Positions 1 through 8,635 are shown, counted from the first letter of the stretch. The stretch is 64,000 bases of DNA from Streptomyces sp. TSRI0281 (GCF_001905125.1 NZ_LWLE01000036.1:1-64000), one strand, 5' to 3'. Numbers and translations: made by a program. Notes: generated by a model not told the origin, from the sequence alone.

Positions 1-193
1 CCTTGAAGATCTCCTTGATCTCGTCAGACAGCTGCTGTCTTCGCAGCTCACGCGGGGCGGGTTTGCGGGTATGCCACTTGTAGAACCATGACTGGCTCAC
101 CCCCCAGCGCCCGGCAGGACACCGCGTGCGGAATGCTGTACTCGGTCCTCTGGTCGCTGATCACCCCGGCCACGACGGCCGGGTCCGCCACAG
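1..193 (-). pseudogene. IS3 transposase OrfB, N-terminal part, frameshifted and cut by the window edge
   Basis: The minus-strand frame upstream of the break encodes VADPAVVAGVISDQRTEY and PHAVSCRALG, the typical start of IS3 orfB. The sense then continues one frame over as SWFYKWHTRKPAP and LSDEIKEIFK. The break falls in a run of six C (plus strand 100-105), where five would keep the family's RALGVSQSWFYKW motif in one frame. The DDE catalytic core would lie left of the window. The most likely reading is a single-base insertion that inactivated the transposase; a sequencing error in the homopolymer is the alternative. Programmed frameshifting in IS3 elements occurs at the orfA/orfB junction, not here. 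Confidence 0.7.
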
Positions 194-493
194 CTATTTC
201 ACCCACAGGACCATGCAGCGTTTGAGGACATCACGCTCCATGGCCAGCTCCTTGTTGTCCTTCTTCAGCGCCGTGTTCTCTCGTCGCAGCCGGGCGATCT
301 CCTCATCCACGTCGGCCGGCTTGCCCTTCTCGGCTCGCTTGGCCCGTGACACCCAGCTCGCGAGCGTCGCCTCGTTGATCCCCAGGTCATCGGCAACCTC
401 GGAGATCGGCTTCCCCGTCTCGGCCACGATCCGTACAGCCCCCTCACGAAACTCCGGCTTGAACACTCGACGCTTCTCTGCCCTGACTCTCAA
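194..493 (-). CDS. IS3-family transposase OrfA
   Basis: This 99-aa protein has the IS3 orfA layout. An N-terminal helix-turn-helix (about residues 10-50, with FKPEFREGAVRIV and ISEVADDLGINEATLASWV) binds the element ends. A heptad-rich C-terminal half (residues 62-95, EEIARLRRENTALKKDNKEL) is the oligomerisation zipper. The length is normal and the frame intact. The stop lies a few bases before the orfB frame, as expected for a pair joined by -1 frameshifting. OrfB downstream is broken, so this OrfA probably has no partner from its own copy. Confidence 0.85.
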   Translation of the reverse strand: MRVRAEKRRVFKPEFREGAVRIVAETGKPISEVADDLGINEATLASWVSRAKRAEKGKPADVDEEIARLRRENTALKKDNKELAMERDVLKRCMVLWVK

Positions 494-520
494 CTTCCCC
501 TGCAGTCACGGACTCCACGC

Positions 521-751
521 TACGAGGGGAGACTCACCTCACAGCACACCTCCGTGCTGCGGTACCTCGCGCTCGCCGACGCCCTTGGCACGGATGCCTC
601 GCGCAACAAGGATGAGGCCAGCCGTCTTGTACGGGAGGTACTGGCGGGCGAGCACTGGCAGTACGTGCTACCAGTCCTGCCACAGCTTGCTCCAGAGGCC
701 GTCCCCCGGCTCGCGGAGTCGGCCCTCGTGTACGCCTCCGGCTGTCGATGA
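521..751 (+). pseudogene. C-terminal remnant of an unknown gene beside the IS element
   Basis: An open frame enters from the IS side without a start (RLTSQHTSVLRYLALADALG) and ends at 751. The codons use G/C third positions like a real gene and the peptide is an ordinary helical sequence (LAGEHWQYVLPVLPQLAPEAV). A GTG at 554 could start a 65-aa product, but no ribosome-binding site precedes it. I read it as the 3' end of a gene interrupted by the insertion sequence. The product is not recognised. Confidence 0.35.
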
Positions 752-994
752 GGGTTCGTGGGTCGACCCGACCGAGTGGCGACAGCGAGACAGGGCGGCC
801 TCTCGGCCGTACCCACGGTCGGTGACAGCCCGGTGGACGCGTCAGAAGACCGCACGGTCACGGACCAATACGACTACCACGATGGCGAACCCCGTACGAG
901 GCCCTTCCGGGACCCCCAGAGGCGCCAGCAGGCAGTGCTGAAGCCAGGCTGCTGCTGCGGGAAAGAACCGACACCACCGAGCCGCCAGAACTGG

Positions 995-1028
995 TATGGC
1001 AACCTATACGCAGAGTATGGTCTTATAT
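995..1028 (+). promoter_or_regulatory. Likely promoter/operator of the toxin-antitoxin pair
   Basis: This short AT-rich stretch stands out in GC-rich surroundings. It contains GTATGG twice (about 22 bp apart) and TATACGCAGAGTAT, with a -10-like TATGGT/TATATA just before the ATG at 1029. Ribbon-helix-helix antitoxins usually autoregulate through short repeats overlapping the -10 box. The 240 bp between the upstream gene fragment and this site show no other feature. Confidence 0.4.
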
Positions 1029-1301
1029 ATGGCATCAAAGAAAGTGACAGTGACGATCCCCGAGGAACTCCTTGAGGAGATTCGCGGGGAGGCGGCCGAG
1101 CGAGGTCTGTCGGCGTACGTGGCCGAAGCCTTGCGCTTCAAGCGCGACCGGGACCGGCTCAGAGAGCTCGTCGGCTGGCTGGAGGAGGAGCACGGGCCAG
1201 TCACGGAAAGCGAGCGCGCCGCAGTGCGCCACGAGCTGGACGATCTTGATGCCGAGCACAAGAACCGCGCGGGCAGGAATTGCGCGGGAGAAGCCGCGTG
1301 A
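1029..1301 (+). CDS. Ribbon-helix-helix antitoxin, VapB-like
   Basis: This 90-aa protein begins KKVTVTIPEELLEEI, a beta strand followed by a helix as in CopG/ribbon-helix-helix DNA-binding dimers, then LSAYVAEALR. The charged C-terminal half (RDRLRELVGWLEEEHGPV) would be the toxin-binding tail. It probably neutralises the PIN-domain toxin encoded directly downstream and represses the operon. The start at 1029 is preferred over an upstream ATG because the conserved strand begins there. The stop overlaps the toxin start by four bases (GTGA), a mark of translational coupling. A relic of a similar antitoxin lies at 4824-4892. Confidence 0.8.
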   Translation: MASKKVTVTIPEELLEEIRGEAAERGLSAYVAEALRFKRDRDRLRELVGWLEEEHGPVTESERAAVRHELDDLDAEHKNRAGRNCAGEAA

Positions 1302-1720
1302 AGCAGCGGAACTGTGACCACAATCCGCCGCTGCGTGTCTTCGTGCTGGACTGCGAGGCTCTGTCGCTGGCCGTGCGCGGGGATCGGATGATGATTGCCC
1401 GGCTCAGGCTGGCCGCTGACGGTGAGGCCGAAGTGGTGACTTCTCCGATGACACTGGTCGAGGCCTACGACGGCAGAACCACCGAGCAACGCTGGGACTG
1501 GGTCCTCTCCCGCATCAGCGTGGCCGACATCGGGAAGGACGAAGCGCGCCAGGCCCGTCGGCTCTTGGCCGACGCAGGTCTGCACGGCCACAAATACGCG
1601 ATCGATGCAGTACTCGCAGTTATCGCGCGGCAGCAGAAGGGACAAGTCACGGTCTTCACCTCGGATGTGGACGACTTGGAACGGCTGGTCCCCGACACAA
1701 TCGTCGTCAGGAAGGTGTGA
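1298..1720 (+). CDS. PIN-domain ribonuclease toxin, VapC-like
   Basis: This is a 140-aa PIN-domain protein. Acidic residues sit in the expected order: FVLDCEAL near the N-terminus, SPMTLVEAY, KYAIDAVLAVIA and TVFTSDVDDLERL near the C-terminus, giving the metal-binding D-E-D-D set of this RNase fold. The VapC family cleaves RNA and is held inactive by its antitoxin. The GTG start at 1298 lies inside the antitoxin stop (4-base overlap); an upstream in-frame start would run into the antitoxin. The pair forms a typical stand-alone toxin-antitoxin operon beside an insertion sequence. Target RNA unknown. Confidence 0.8.
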   Translation: MKQRNCDHNPPLRVFVLDCEALSLAVRGDRMMIARLRLAADGEAEVVTSPMTLVEAYDGRTTEQRWDWVLSRISVADIGKDEARQARRLLADAGLHGHKYAIDAVLAVIARQQKGQVTVFTSDVDDLERLVPDTIVVRKV

Positions 1721-1988
1721 CCTCGGCCCGGTATCAGTTCTGGTCTCATTCACCGCCGTACATCACCGTTCAGACCGCCGATCTGTTCCGGCCCCGACTC
1801 AGGACGCGGGCGTCCCCCTCGATCGGCCATTCTGGCTTCTGTGCGGGCCGATTCCGGTCGGAGCCCACCCGCGCTCGTCTTTGTGAGGTGTCCCCATCGG
1901 CAAGCCCAGTGGATCAACTCTGGCAGCGTGGCTGAGTGATCTGGAAGTCGACCGGCTTGAACGAGTCCTGGCGACCCGCCCGGATGCC

Positions 1989-4328
1989 GTGTCCCCGCCG
2001 GAGCCACGGTCGTTCGGCGAACTCGCGGACCGCCTTCAGCGGCCGGCCTCGGTGGCCCCGGTGCTGACCGGGCTCGCGCTGCCGCACCTGCAGGTGGCCG
2101 AGGCACTGGCGGCACTGGGGCCCGTTCCCCGTGCCGCCCTGGCCGATCTGCTGGTCTCGACCGGAACGGAGAGCGCTCGCGGGTTGGACGCGGCCTTGGA
2201 GGCGCTGGCCGACCGCGCACTCGTCTGGGCGGACGGTGAAGGGCTGCTGCACATGGTCGCGCCATTGCGGCAGGCGTGGGACTCGCCGCTGGGGGTGGAT
2301 GCTCCGCTCACCCGGCTGTTGGCGGACACGACCTCCGAGGAACTGCGCCGCATGCTGGTGGCCCTGGGCATCAGGTCGCCCGGCACCACCAAAAAGCATC
2401 GGCTGACCGCTCTGCTGGAACACCACAGCGATCCGGAGCGGGTGGCCGCGGTCATCGCCTCGGCACCTGCGGCCACCCGGAATCTCCTTGAGCGGCGAGC
2501 CTCTCACCAGGGTGAACAGGCTCAATCGCCGGCACATTTCCTCACGTTCAGGACTCCGCCGCCCGGCTCCGGGCCGGGCGCGCGCTGGGCGCTGGAGCGG
2601 GGACTGCTGGTCCAGGACCGGCACTCCGGGTACGGATCCACACGCATGCCCGCCGAGGTGACGCTCGCCCTGCGCGGAACAGGCCGGCGCGCCCCCTTCG
2701 AGCCCGTCCCGCCCGTCGTGCGGACGGTGTCCGTGACCTCGGCGGAAGTGGACCGGGAGGCGGCGGCCGCCGCCACGGCGTTCGCCGCACATGCCGCGTC
2801 GGTTCTGGCGACGTGCTCCGCGGCTCCGCCGGTCCTGCTGAAGTCCGGCGGGGTCGGAGCACGTGAGTTGTCCCGGATCGGCAGGGCGGCACAGTGCGAC
2901 GGCATCGTCGTACGCCTCGTTCTGGAGACCGCGTACGACGCCGGGCTACTGGCCCGGGACGGCGACCGGGTCGCGGCGACGGACGGGTACGACACCTGGG
3001 CGGAAAGAGAACCGGCGGAGCAGCTCACCGCGCTTCTCCACGCCTGGCGGACGCTGCCGCTGACTCCGTCCCGAGCCCGCGACGAGGACGGCAAGGCGCT
3101 GCCCTCGCTCGCCGGAGAACCGCCCTGCGACAGCTGTTCACAGGCCCGGGAGGGGCTCCTCGCCGCCGCGGCGGCGCTCCCGGCGCACCACGGGGCGCAC
3201 AGCACCGCGGAGCTGGGGCCGCTGGTCGCCTGGCATCGCCCGCTCGCCGAGCACCTCCCCCAGGACACCGCGCCCTTCGCCACGGTGATCCGGGAAGCGG
3301 AACTGCTCGGGGTCCTCGCCCGCGGCTGCCTGTCCCCCATCGGCGCCGCCCTGCGGGGCGACGATGCCGAAGCCGCCGAAACGCTCGCCGCCGCCTGTGA
3401 GCGGCTGCTGCCGGAGGCCACCAGGGCTGTCCGTTTCGGCGCGGACCTCACCGCCGTCGTCACCGGCACCCCGTCCGCCCGCCTCGCCGCACTGCTGGAC
3501 ACCGTCGCGGACAAGGAAGTCGGTGGCACGGCATCGGTGTGGCGGTTCAGTCCCACAACCGTTCGCCGCGCCCTGGACACGGGCCGCGCGGCGGATGCCC
3601 TCGCGGCGGACCTGAGCGCAGTCGCCGTCGGTGCCCTCCCCCAGCCGCTGTCGTACCTGATCAACGACACCGCGCGCACTCATGGCCGGGTGCGCATCAC
3701 CCCCGCCGCCTGTGTGATCCACGGCGAAGAACCCGCGCTCCTCGCCGAACTCGTCACGCACAGAAAGCTCGCCGGCCTCGGTCTGCGCCTGCTGGCACCG
3801 ACCGTGCTGGTCAGCCGGACCCCACTCGACCAGACCCTCGCCTCGCTCCGGGCCGCCGGCTACGCCCCCGTCGCGGAAAGGGCCGACGGAACCGTACGCG
3901 TCGAGAAGACCCGGCGCCCACGTGCAGCCGCCCCGGCCCCACTCCCGGGCCAGCGGCGGCGGTCCGTGCCGACGGTGACTCCGGTGACCGTCGACCTGAG
4001 CACGCTGGCCGCCAGGCTGCGGGCCGCCCCAACGGCACTTCCGGCGCCCGACCCGTTCGGCACCGGGGTCCCCTACGGCACGGACACCGAGGAGATCGTC
4101 GCCGGGTACGCGAAGAATCTGGCGTACGCCGATGTTCGCCTGCTCGCCCATGCCGTCGACGCCGGCACAGCCATCACGGTCGAGTACGTCGCCGCTTCGG
4201 GCAACCGGACCGTACGTACCCTCAGCGAGCTCGTGCTCGACCCGCCCCACGTGTATGCCTGGTGCCACCTGCGCGACGACGACCGGGTCTTCACCCTCTC
4301 CCGCATCCGCGGCGTCATGCCCGGATAG
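1989..4328 (+). CDS. Helicase-associated-domain protein (XPB/Ssl2-like, no motor seen)
   Basis: The product is about 780 aa or slightly longer and resembles the actinobacterial proteins annotated as helicase-associated or helicase C-terminal domain proteins. They share the N-terminal repeat-like LADRLQRP...LPHLQVAEALAALG and a C-terminal WYL-like part ending in AHAVDAGTAITVEYVAASGNRTVRTLSEL (about residues 710-740). No Walker A or DEAD motif is visible, so helicase activity is unlikely. Its role is unknown; a nucleic-acid-binding or regulatory role is an inference. GTG at 1989 is the first ordinary start, but the same frame stays open and family-like for 34 more codons upstream (TLAAWLSDLEVDRLERVL). 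It reaches an ATC at 1896 with a good GTGAGGTG ribosome-binding site. The true start is therefore probably the ATC or a mutated ATG. Confidence 0.7.
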   Translation: MSPPEPRSFGELADRLQRPASVAPVLTGLALPHLQVAEALAALGPVPRAALADLLVSTGTESARGLDAALEALADRALVWADGEGLLHMVAPLRQAWDSPLGVDAPLTRLLADTTSEELRRMLVALGIRSPGTTKKHRLTALLEHHSDPERVAAVIASAPAATRNLLERRASHQGEQAQSPAHFLTFRTPPPGSGPGARWALERGLLVQDRHSGYGSTRMPAEVTLALRGTGRRAPFEPVPPVVRTVSVTSAEVDREAAAAATAFAAHAASVLATCSAAPPVLLKSGGVGARELSRIGRAAQCDGIVVRLVLETAYDAGLLARDGDRVAATDGYDTWAEREPAEQLTALLHAWRTLPLTPSRARDEDGKALPSLAGEPPCDSCSQAREGLLAAAAALPAHHGAHSTAELGPLVAWHRPLAEHLPQDTAPFATVIREAELLGVLARGCLSPIGAALRGDDAEAAETLAAACERLLPEATRAVRFGADLTAVVTGTPSARLAALLDTVADKEVGGTASVWRFSPTTVRRALDTGRAADALAADLSAVAVGALPQPLSYLINDTARTHGRVRITPAACVIHGEEPALLAELVTHRKLAGLGLRLLAPTVLVSRTPLDQTLASLRAAGYAPVAERADGTVRVEKTRRPRAAAPAPLPGQRRRSVPTVTPVTVDLSTLAARLRAAPTALPAPDPFGTGVPYGTDTEEIVAGYAKNLAYADVRLLAHAVDAGTAITVEYVAASGNRTVRTLSELVLDPPHVYAWCHLRDDDRVFTLSRIRGVMPG

Positions 4329-4422
4329 CCGGGATCCGCGTCGTGGCCCGGTGTGCGGCCGGCCACTGCGGCCATGCCCCGCCACCCAGCACGGCGAGGC
4401 GCCGCCGCTACGATCGCCGACC

Positions 4423-4776
4423 ATGGACTGGGTCGAGCGCACCGCGCAGTTGAGGCAGTGGACGAGGAGCGGGGCGCGGGCTCCGCACAAGCCGCTGCTG
4501 TTCCTGTACGCGCTCAGCCGGTTCCAGCAGGCCGCCGATGACGAGCTGCGGTACAGCGCCGTGGAGGAGGACCTGCGGGGGCTGCTCGTCGCCTACGGAC
4601 CCGGCAACCGGACGACGCCCGCCTATCCCTTCCATCACTTGGTGAGTGACGGCGTGTGGGAGGTGCGCACCGAGCGCGGGCCGGGCAGCCCGGGGACCGG
4701 GGTCGGGGAACTGCGCAGCTCCGGCGCCGCGGGGCGGCTGGCGCCGGAGCTGCGGGCGGCGCTGCGGCGGGAGCCG
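4423..4776 (+). pseudogene. Phosphorothioate-sensing restriction endonuclease (SBD-HNH), N-terminal remnant
   Basis: From ATG 4423 the frame reads MDWVERTAQLRQW, RAPHKPLLFLYALSRFQ, RTTPAYPFHHLVSDGVWEV and ends its family-like stretch at ELRAALRREP. This matches, from memory, the start of Streptomyces sulfur-binding-domain (SBD) McrA-like HNH endonucleases, which cut DNA carrying phosphorothioate backbone modification. After about residue 118 the frame stays open but composition and sequence no longer fit. The rest of the SBD and the HNH nuclease are missing. The next recognisable sequence is an antitoxin relic. It is best read as a deletion product unable to restrict DNA. Confidence 0.55.
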
Positions 4777-4823
4777 TCCCGCCACGACCGCCTGACCGCC
4801 GATCCGGGCAGTGACGGACGCCC

Positions 4824-4892
4824 GAGGTTCTCCTGGACGACATCCGTGCGAGGCAGCAGGACGGGGCGTCGGCCTACGTCGCCGAGGCGCTG
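4824..4892 (+). pseudogene. Relic of a VapB-like antitoxin
   Basis: A 23-codon stretch reads EVLLDDIRARQQDG then ASAYVAEAL, nearly the same pattern as the intact antitoxin at 1029-1301 (ELLEEIRGEAAERGLSAYVAEAL). There is no start codon, no N-terminal strand and no toxin gene after it. It directly follows the truncated restriction gene. Either a second toxin-antitoxin locus decayed here, or recombination joined two accessory genes. Short length limits certainty. Confidence 0.4.
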
Positions 4893-4949
4893 CCCCGTCT
4901 CCTTGTACGCGAAGGTCTGGAAGACCCTCCGCGAGCTGGAGCATGTTGA

Positions 4950-5900
4950 TCACTCCCTCGGCTCGGCGGCGCAAGGGGGCGTATGTGGCCATGCGCTCGG
5001 CCCTTGGATGGCTGCGTCCTGGAGCGCGTCCAGACCGCGCGCGATGAGAACCTGTGCCCGGCTGCCGGGCCGGACGCAGGCCAGGAGCCTTCGAACGGGG
5101 GCCGTCGGGCCCGTCAGGGGGACGCGCCTCAGGGGCAGGTCCTGAGGGAGTGGGGCCCGCCGGGGCATGAGGCAGATGCCGTGTCCGTGGGCGACCAGGG
5201 CGGCGACGGCAGTCCAATCGATCGCGCTGTGTGCCACGCGTGGGGTGAACCCTGCGGCTGCCGCGGCGCGCAGGAGGACCGGGTGCTGGTCCCTGGGGTC
5301 CCCCGCCTGGATCCAGGTCTCCTGGGCGGCATCCACCAGGCGTACGGATTCCCGGCGGGCAAGGACATGGTGATCGGGTACGACCAGGTCCTGGGGTTCT
5401 TCCGTCAGCACTACGTGTTCGAAGAGGCCGCCTCCCGTGCCCGGAACATCGAAGGCGGCGATCACTACGGCGATGTCCACCCGGTGGGCGAGCAGAAGGC
5501 TGAGGCGGTCTTCGTCGGGGTGTTCGTCGAGGCGGCAGACCATCTGCGGGAACTGGTCGCACAGTGTCTGTGCCGCCGGGGCGATCACCGAGGCAAGGGC
5601 GCTGGCGACGCCGGTGATCCGCAGGAGGCCCGCGGTTCCTTCCCGGTGGGAGTCCAGAACGGCGCCGGCCCGTTCCCATTCGGCGTTCATGGCCTCCACG
5701 TGCCCGACCAGTGCGAGCGCGGCGGGAGTGAGCCGAACCCTTCGGCCCTCCGGTTCCAGAAGTTTCAGGCCGAGTTCGCCTGACAGCTGACGAAGCTGCT
5801 GGGAGACCGTAGGGGGCGAGAGGTGCAGAGTCGCTGCCGCGGCGGTGACGGTTCCTTCCGCGTGCAGGGCGCGCAGAGCCTGCAGACGAGGGTCGATCAT
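4950..5900 (-). CDS. LysR-family transcriptional regulator
   Basis: This 316-aa protein has an N-terminal winged helix-turn-helix (residues 1-60, LQALRALHAEGTVTAAAATLHLSPPTVSQQLRQL) and a LysR substrate-binding domain (about 85-290, with LLRITGVASA and HRVDIAVVIAAF). The start at 5900 is chosen because MIDPRLQALRALH is the normal family N-terminus; longer versions only add unrelated residues. It is divergent from the LysE exporter at 6062 with about 160 bp between. That is the usual arrangement in which a LysR protein senses an amino acid or analogue and activates its exporter. The effector is not evident. Confidence 0.9.
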   Translation of the reverse strand: MIDPRLQALRALHAEGTVTAAAATLHLSPPTVSQQLRQLSGELGLKLLEPEGRRVRLTPAALALVGHVEAMNAEWERAGAVLDSHREGTAGLLRITGVASALASVIAPAAQTLCDQFPQMVCRLDEHPDEDRLSLLLAHRVDIAVVIAAFDVPGTGGGLFEHVVLTEEPQDLVVPDHHVLARRESVRLVDAAQETWIQAGDPRDQHPVLLRAAAAAGFTPRVAHSAIDWTAVAALVAHGHGICLMPRRAPLPQDLPLRRVPLTGPTAPVRRLLACVRPGSRAQVLIARGLDALQDAAIQGPSAWPHTPPCAAEPRE

Positions 5901-6061
5901 GTGGCTTCTCCGAACGGAACGGTGTGGAACTTTCCCATGGACGCCGTCAGGACGCCCGGACAAGAATGAAGATCCGCGCCCATGACGATCGACGCTCGCA
6001 CAGGGGCCCGTGCGGATCCGCTTTCGCGCACTGTCCGCTCCGAGCCCACTGGAGGCTTGTT

Positions 6062-6688
6062 GTGCTCGATTCCGCTGTCGCGGGAGCGCTGGCCGGATAC
6101 GGTCTCGCCATCCCTGTGGGAGCCGTCGCCGTGCTGATGATCAACCTGACGGCCCGGACCTCTTTTCGCGTCGGGGCCGCGGCGGCGATCGGTGCGACGA
6201 CGGCAGACGCGCTCTACGCCGTGATCGCTGTCGTGGGAGGAGCGGCGGTGGCCTCGGCGATCCAGCCCTTCTCCGAACTCTTGCGCTGGTTGGCCTTCCT
6301 GGTCCTGGCGGTGATGGCCGCGCGGATCGCCGTTGCCGGACTGCGGAAACCAAAGGGCGGCGCGGTCCAGAAGGCACCTGAGGAGACGGCAGTCAGCCCA
6401 CGGCGGTCGTTCGCGATGTTCCTGGCGCTCACAGCGCTCAACCCGTGGCCCGCCCTGTACTTCGTCGCGCTCATCCTCGGACATCAGGCCCTCCAGGAAG
6501 CATCGTGGGCAGAATCGGCGGTTTACATCGCGGCTGTCGTCACCGCGTCCGCGAGTTGGCAGTTGTTGCTTGCCGGCGGAGGGGCGGTTTTCGGCCGCTT
6601 CATCACCGGCCCACGAGGTCGAAAGGTCACCGCTGTGGTTTCCAGTGCTCTGATTCTGGGACTCGGCGCCCACATGGCTCTGGGGTGA
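6062..6688 (+). CDS. LysE/RhtB-family amino-acid exporter
   Basis: This 208-aa membrane protein has about six hydrophobic segments, as in LysE/RhtB exporters. It carries the family signature near the N-terminus (AIPVGAVAVLMINLTARTSFRVGAAAAIGATTAD split over residues 13-50) and ALNPWPALYFVAL in the middle. GTG at 6062 has a GGAGG seven bases upstream; longer versions add non-hydrophobic residues. It probably exports an amino acid or small metabolite under control of the divergent LysR regulator. The substrate cannot be told from sequence. Confidence 0.85.
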   Translation: MLDSAVAGALAGYGLAIPVGAVAVLMINLTARTSFRVGAAAAIGATTADALYAVIAVVGGAAVASAIQPFSELLRWLAFLVLAVMAARIAVAGLRKPKGGAVQKAPEETAVSPRRSFAMFLALTALNPWPALYFVALILGHQALQEASWAESAVYIAAVVTASASWQLLLAGGGAVFGRFITGPRGRKVTAVVSSALILGLGAHMALG

Positions 6689-6705
6689 CATAAAACGGGG
6701 GTGTA

Positions 6706-6730
6706 CCCCAGGCACAGTTTCTGCCTGGGG
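6706..6730. terminator. Hairpin between convergent genes
   Basis: CCCCAGGCA and TGCCTGGGG form a perfect 9-bp stem with a 7-base loop, 18 bases after the exporter stop and 42 bases before the end of the convergent Rieske gene. There is no clear U-run on either side. It is a plausible bidirectional terminator of the actinobacterial type. Confidence 0.6.
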
Positions 6731-6771
6731 CATAGAAATCACTCTCCCTGTACCACGTGGGCACGGCCCTG

Positions 6772-7896
6772 TTAAATCGCCAAGACCTTGTCTTCCGATG
6801 GGTTCAGCTGCCCCAGGACCCACTCCCGAAACGTGATGATGAGACTCTCGTGTGGAGTGTGGAACTCTTCGAAGTACTGGGAACCTGCCGAATTTTGAAC
6901 CCTGACACAGGCTTCGAAGTCCTCGCGGGCCGTGACGTCTACGAGTGCCACAGCATCATCCGGGGAGAAATCGGGATCTTCCATGGCCTCGGGATGAAAG
7001 AGCCACTGCGTGACGACCTTGGTGCGGTCGGGTCCCACTGGATCGAACCGCATACACATCACATGGTCCGGAATGAACATGAGGTGCACATTGGGCCAGA
7101 GAAGGATCCCATGGAAGGTCCGTGCATCGTCTTCCGGCACACCGGGAAGCCGGGCTGCCGCCGCTTTTCCGGACAGCGAGAATCCAGTGGCACCGTCAGC
7201 CAGTGCGGACCCACGCTTCTGAGGACCTTCAGGGCCGCTTACCGTCCCGTATCCGGTACGCCAGCTCGGAAGAATCTGGCAGATTTCCGGATGCATGGTG
7301 GGGCAGTGGTAGCACTCACAGAAATTCTCATAGAGAATCTTCCAGTTCGCCGGAACTTCGTAGACCACCTCCTTGGCAACCTTCAATTCGTTGCAGCCGT
7401 AGTTGCCCGGGACGTCGTCATCGCCGAAGCGTTCACGGATCAGCGGTCCGACCTGGTCCGCCAGGGGTGCCGCGTCGGGGTCGAGGTTCACCCAGACGTA
7501 GCCGAGCCATTCGGTGACGCCGGCGGTGAAGAGGTGCCGCTCCTTCGTCTCGGGCGGGAGGTCGCGCATGAAAGGGGCTGCCGTGAGGTGGCCGTCAAGG
7601 CTGAAGGTCCATCCATGATAGGGACAGCGGATGGAACCGCCGAAATTCCCCTTTTCCTCAAGGCAGAGCTGGGCACCGCGATGGCGGCACAGATTGATCA
7701 GGGCCCGGATCTCGCCGGCGGCCTTGCGTACGAGAAGAACGCTCTCTCTTCCTACATTCACACGTACGAATGAGCCGGCTTCGGCGATCTCCGAGGACCG
7801 CGCCACGCACTGCCAGGAACGCTCGAATATTCGTTCCTGCTCCCGGGCGAAGTGTTCCTCACTGGTGTAGTACGTCGGTGGCTAATTAACCGTCAC
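6772..7896 (-). pseudogene. Rieske-type ring-hydroxylating oxygenase alpha subunit, amber at codon 5
   Basis: The body encodes a Rieske 2Fe-2S site (CRH...CPYHGW: C40, H42, C61, H64 counted from the GTG at 7806) and a mononuclear iron domain (NWKILYENFCECYHCPTMHP), about 344 aa to the stop at 6772. The family's N-terminal part continues upstream in frame (PPTYYTSEEHFAREQ, IFERSWQCV). Its natural start seems to be GTG at 7896, seven bases after GGGAG, but codon 5 (7882-7884) is TAG. Without readthrough only the GTG at 7806 could start a shortened protein that lacks the conserved first 30 residues. Such enzymes hydroxylate or demethylate aromatic or quaternary-amine substrates with a reductase; none is nearby. 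The gene is intact apart from the stop. Confidence 0.75.
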
Positions 7897-8359
7897 TCCT
7901 GAACTCCCTTTCGGTTCGAAACCAAGCCGAGTCGCGCAACGCAAGCCGGGGCTTCACTCTCGAATTCAGCAGATCGGTTTTCACCCGTACTGAACGATTC
8001 AATCGACGACCGGCTCTACGTCACCGGAGACTTGCGCGCCTCGAAAAACCTGCGCACGCAGAAGCAATGGCCGATTTCCACGAACCATCATGCGCATGGC
8101 GTCATCAGACCCGCAAGAGCTCTTCATTTCGGGGCTGAAAACACCCGTTCGATAAAGCGTTGGACCGGATGCCGGCGCCGGCCCTTCGACAGAGGCGGCG
8201 AACCTCGACCACAGCCCACCGGGCCGCACGGACTGCCGGCCCACTGCCTCGGTCGAGCAGCGGGCAGCATGGCGATTGGCTCAAGTTCGCCTACCACTGC
8301 CGGAATTATCTAGAGTTTCCACGACCATTCTGACTGAGCTCCGAATTGCACGCTCATAA
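7897..8359. other. Intergenic region without recognisable gene
   Basis: About 460 bp, less GC-rich than the surroundings. The frames are short and do not resemble known proteins, and no RNA gene or strong hairpin was recognised. It contains the upstream region of the broken Rieske oxygenase on its left. Confidence 0.4.
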
Positions 8360-8635
8360 GGCGACTGGGTCCCTCTCGTAGCGTGGAACCGTCCGCTCAC
8401 CCGCAAGCCACCACTCCTCCTGGCCGGGTCGGACCTGTCGAGGGTGGAGGCGCTGAACCGCTACGACCGCCCCCGCCTCCACCAGCGCGGCCGGGAATCG
8501 GCCGTGGGCCCGCTGAACCCGGTCGACATCGGCGAGATGCTCGACTCCATGCCCATGGACGCGAACGGTGACCAGCGGATCAACGGCCTGATCGAACGGT
8601 CCACGGCTCTCTTCCCGACGGCACCCCGCCGCTGA
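8360..8635 (+). pseudogene. C-terminal fragment of an unknown gene
   Basis: After a TAA at 8357 the frame is open with gene-like codon use (DWVPLVAWNRPL, LLLAGSDLSRVEALNRYDRP, VDIGEMLDSMPMDANGDQ) to a stop at 8635. An internal GTG at 8444 could start 63 aa, but the upstream codons look equally protein-like. I therefore read it as the 3' end of a decayed gene. The family is not recognised. Confidence 0.3.

Larger units (their letters stand above)
1..520 (-). mobile_element. IS3-family insertion sequence, partial at window edge
   Basis: Two adjacent minus-strand frames form the classic IS3 arrangement: a 99-aa orfA with helix-turn-helix and leucine-zipper-like region, then the start of orfB, which runs off the left edge. 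The right boundary is approximate: coding ends at 493, and the next plus-strand gene fragment is open from about 521. I did not find a convincing terminal inverted repeat, and the left end is outside the window. The orfB part carries a frameshift, so this copy is probably inactive. Confidence 0.75.
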
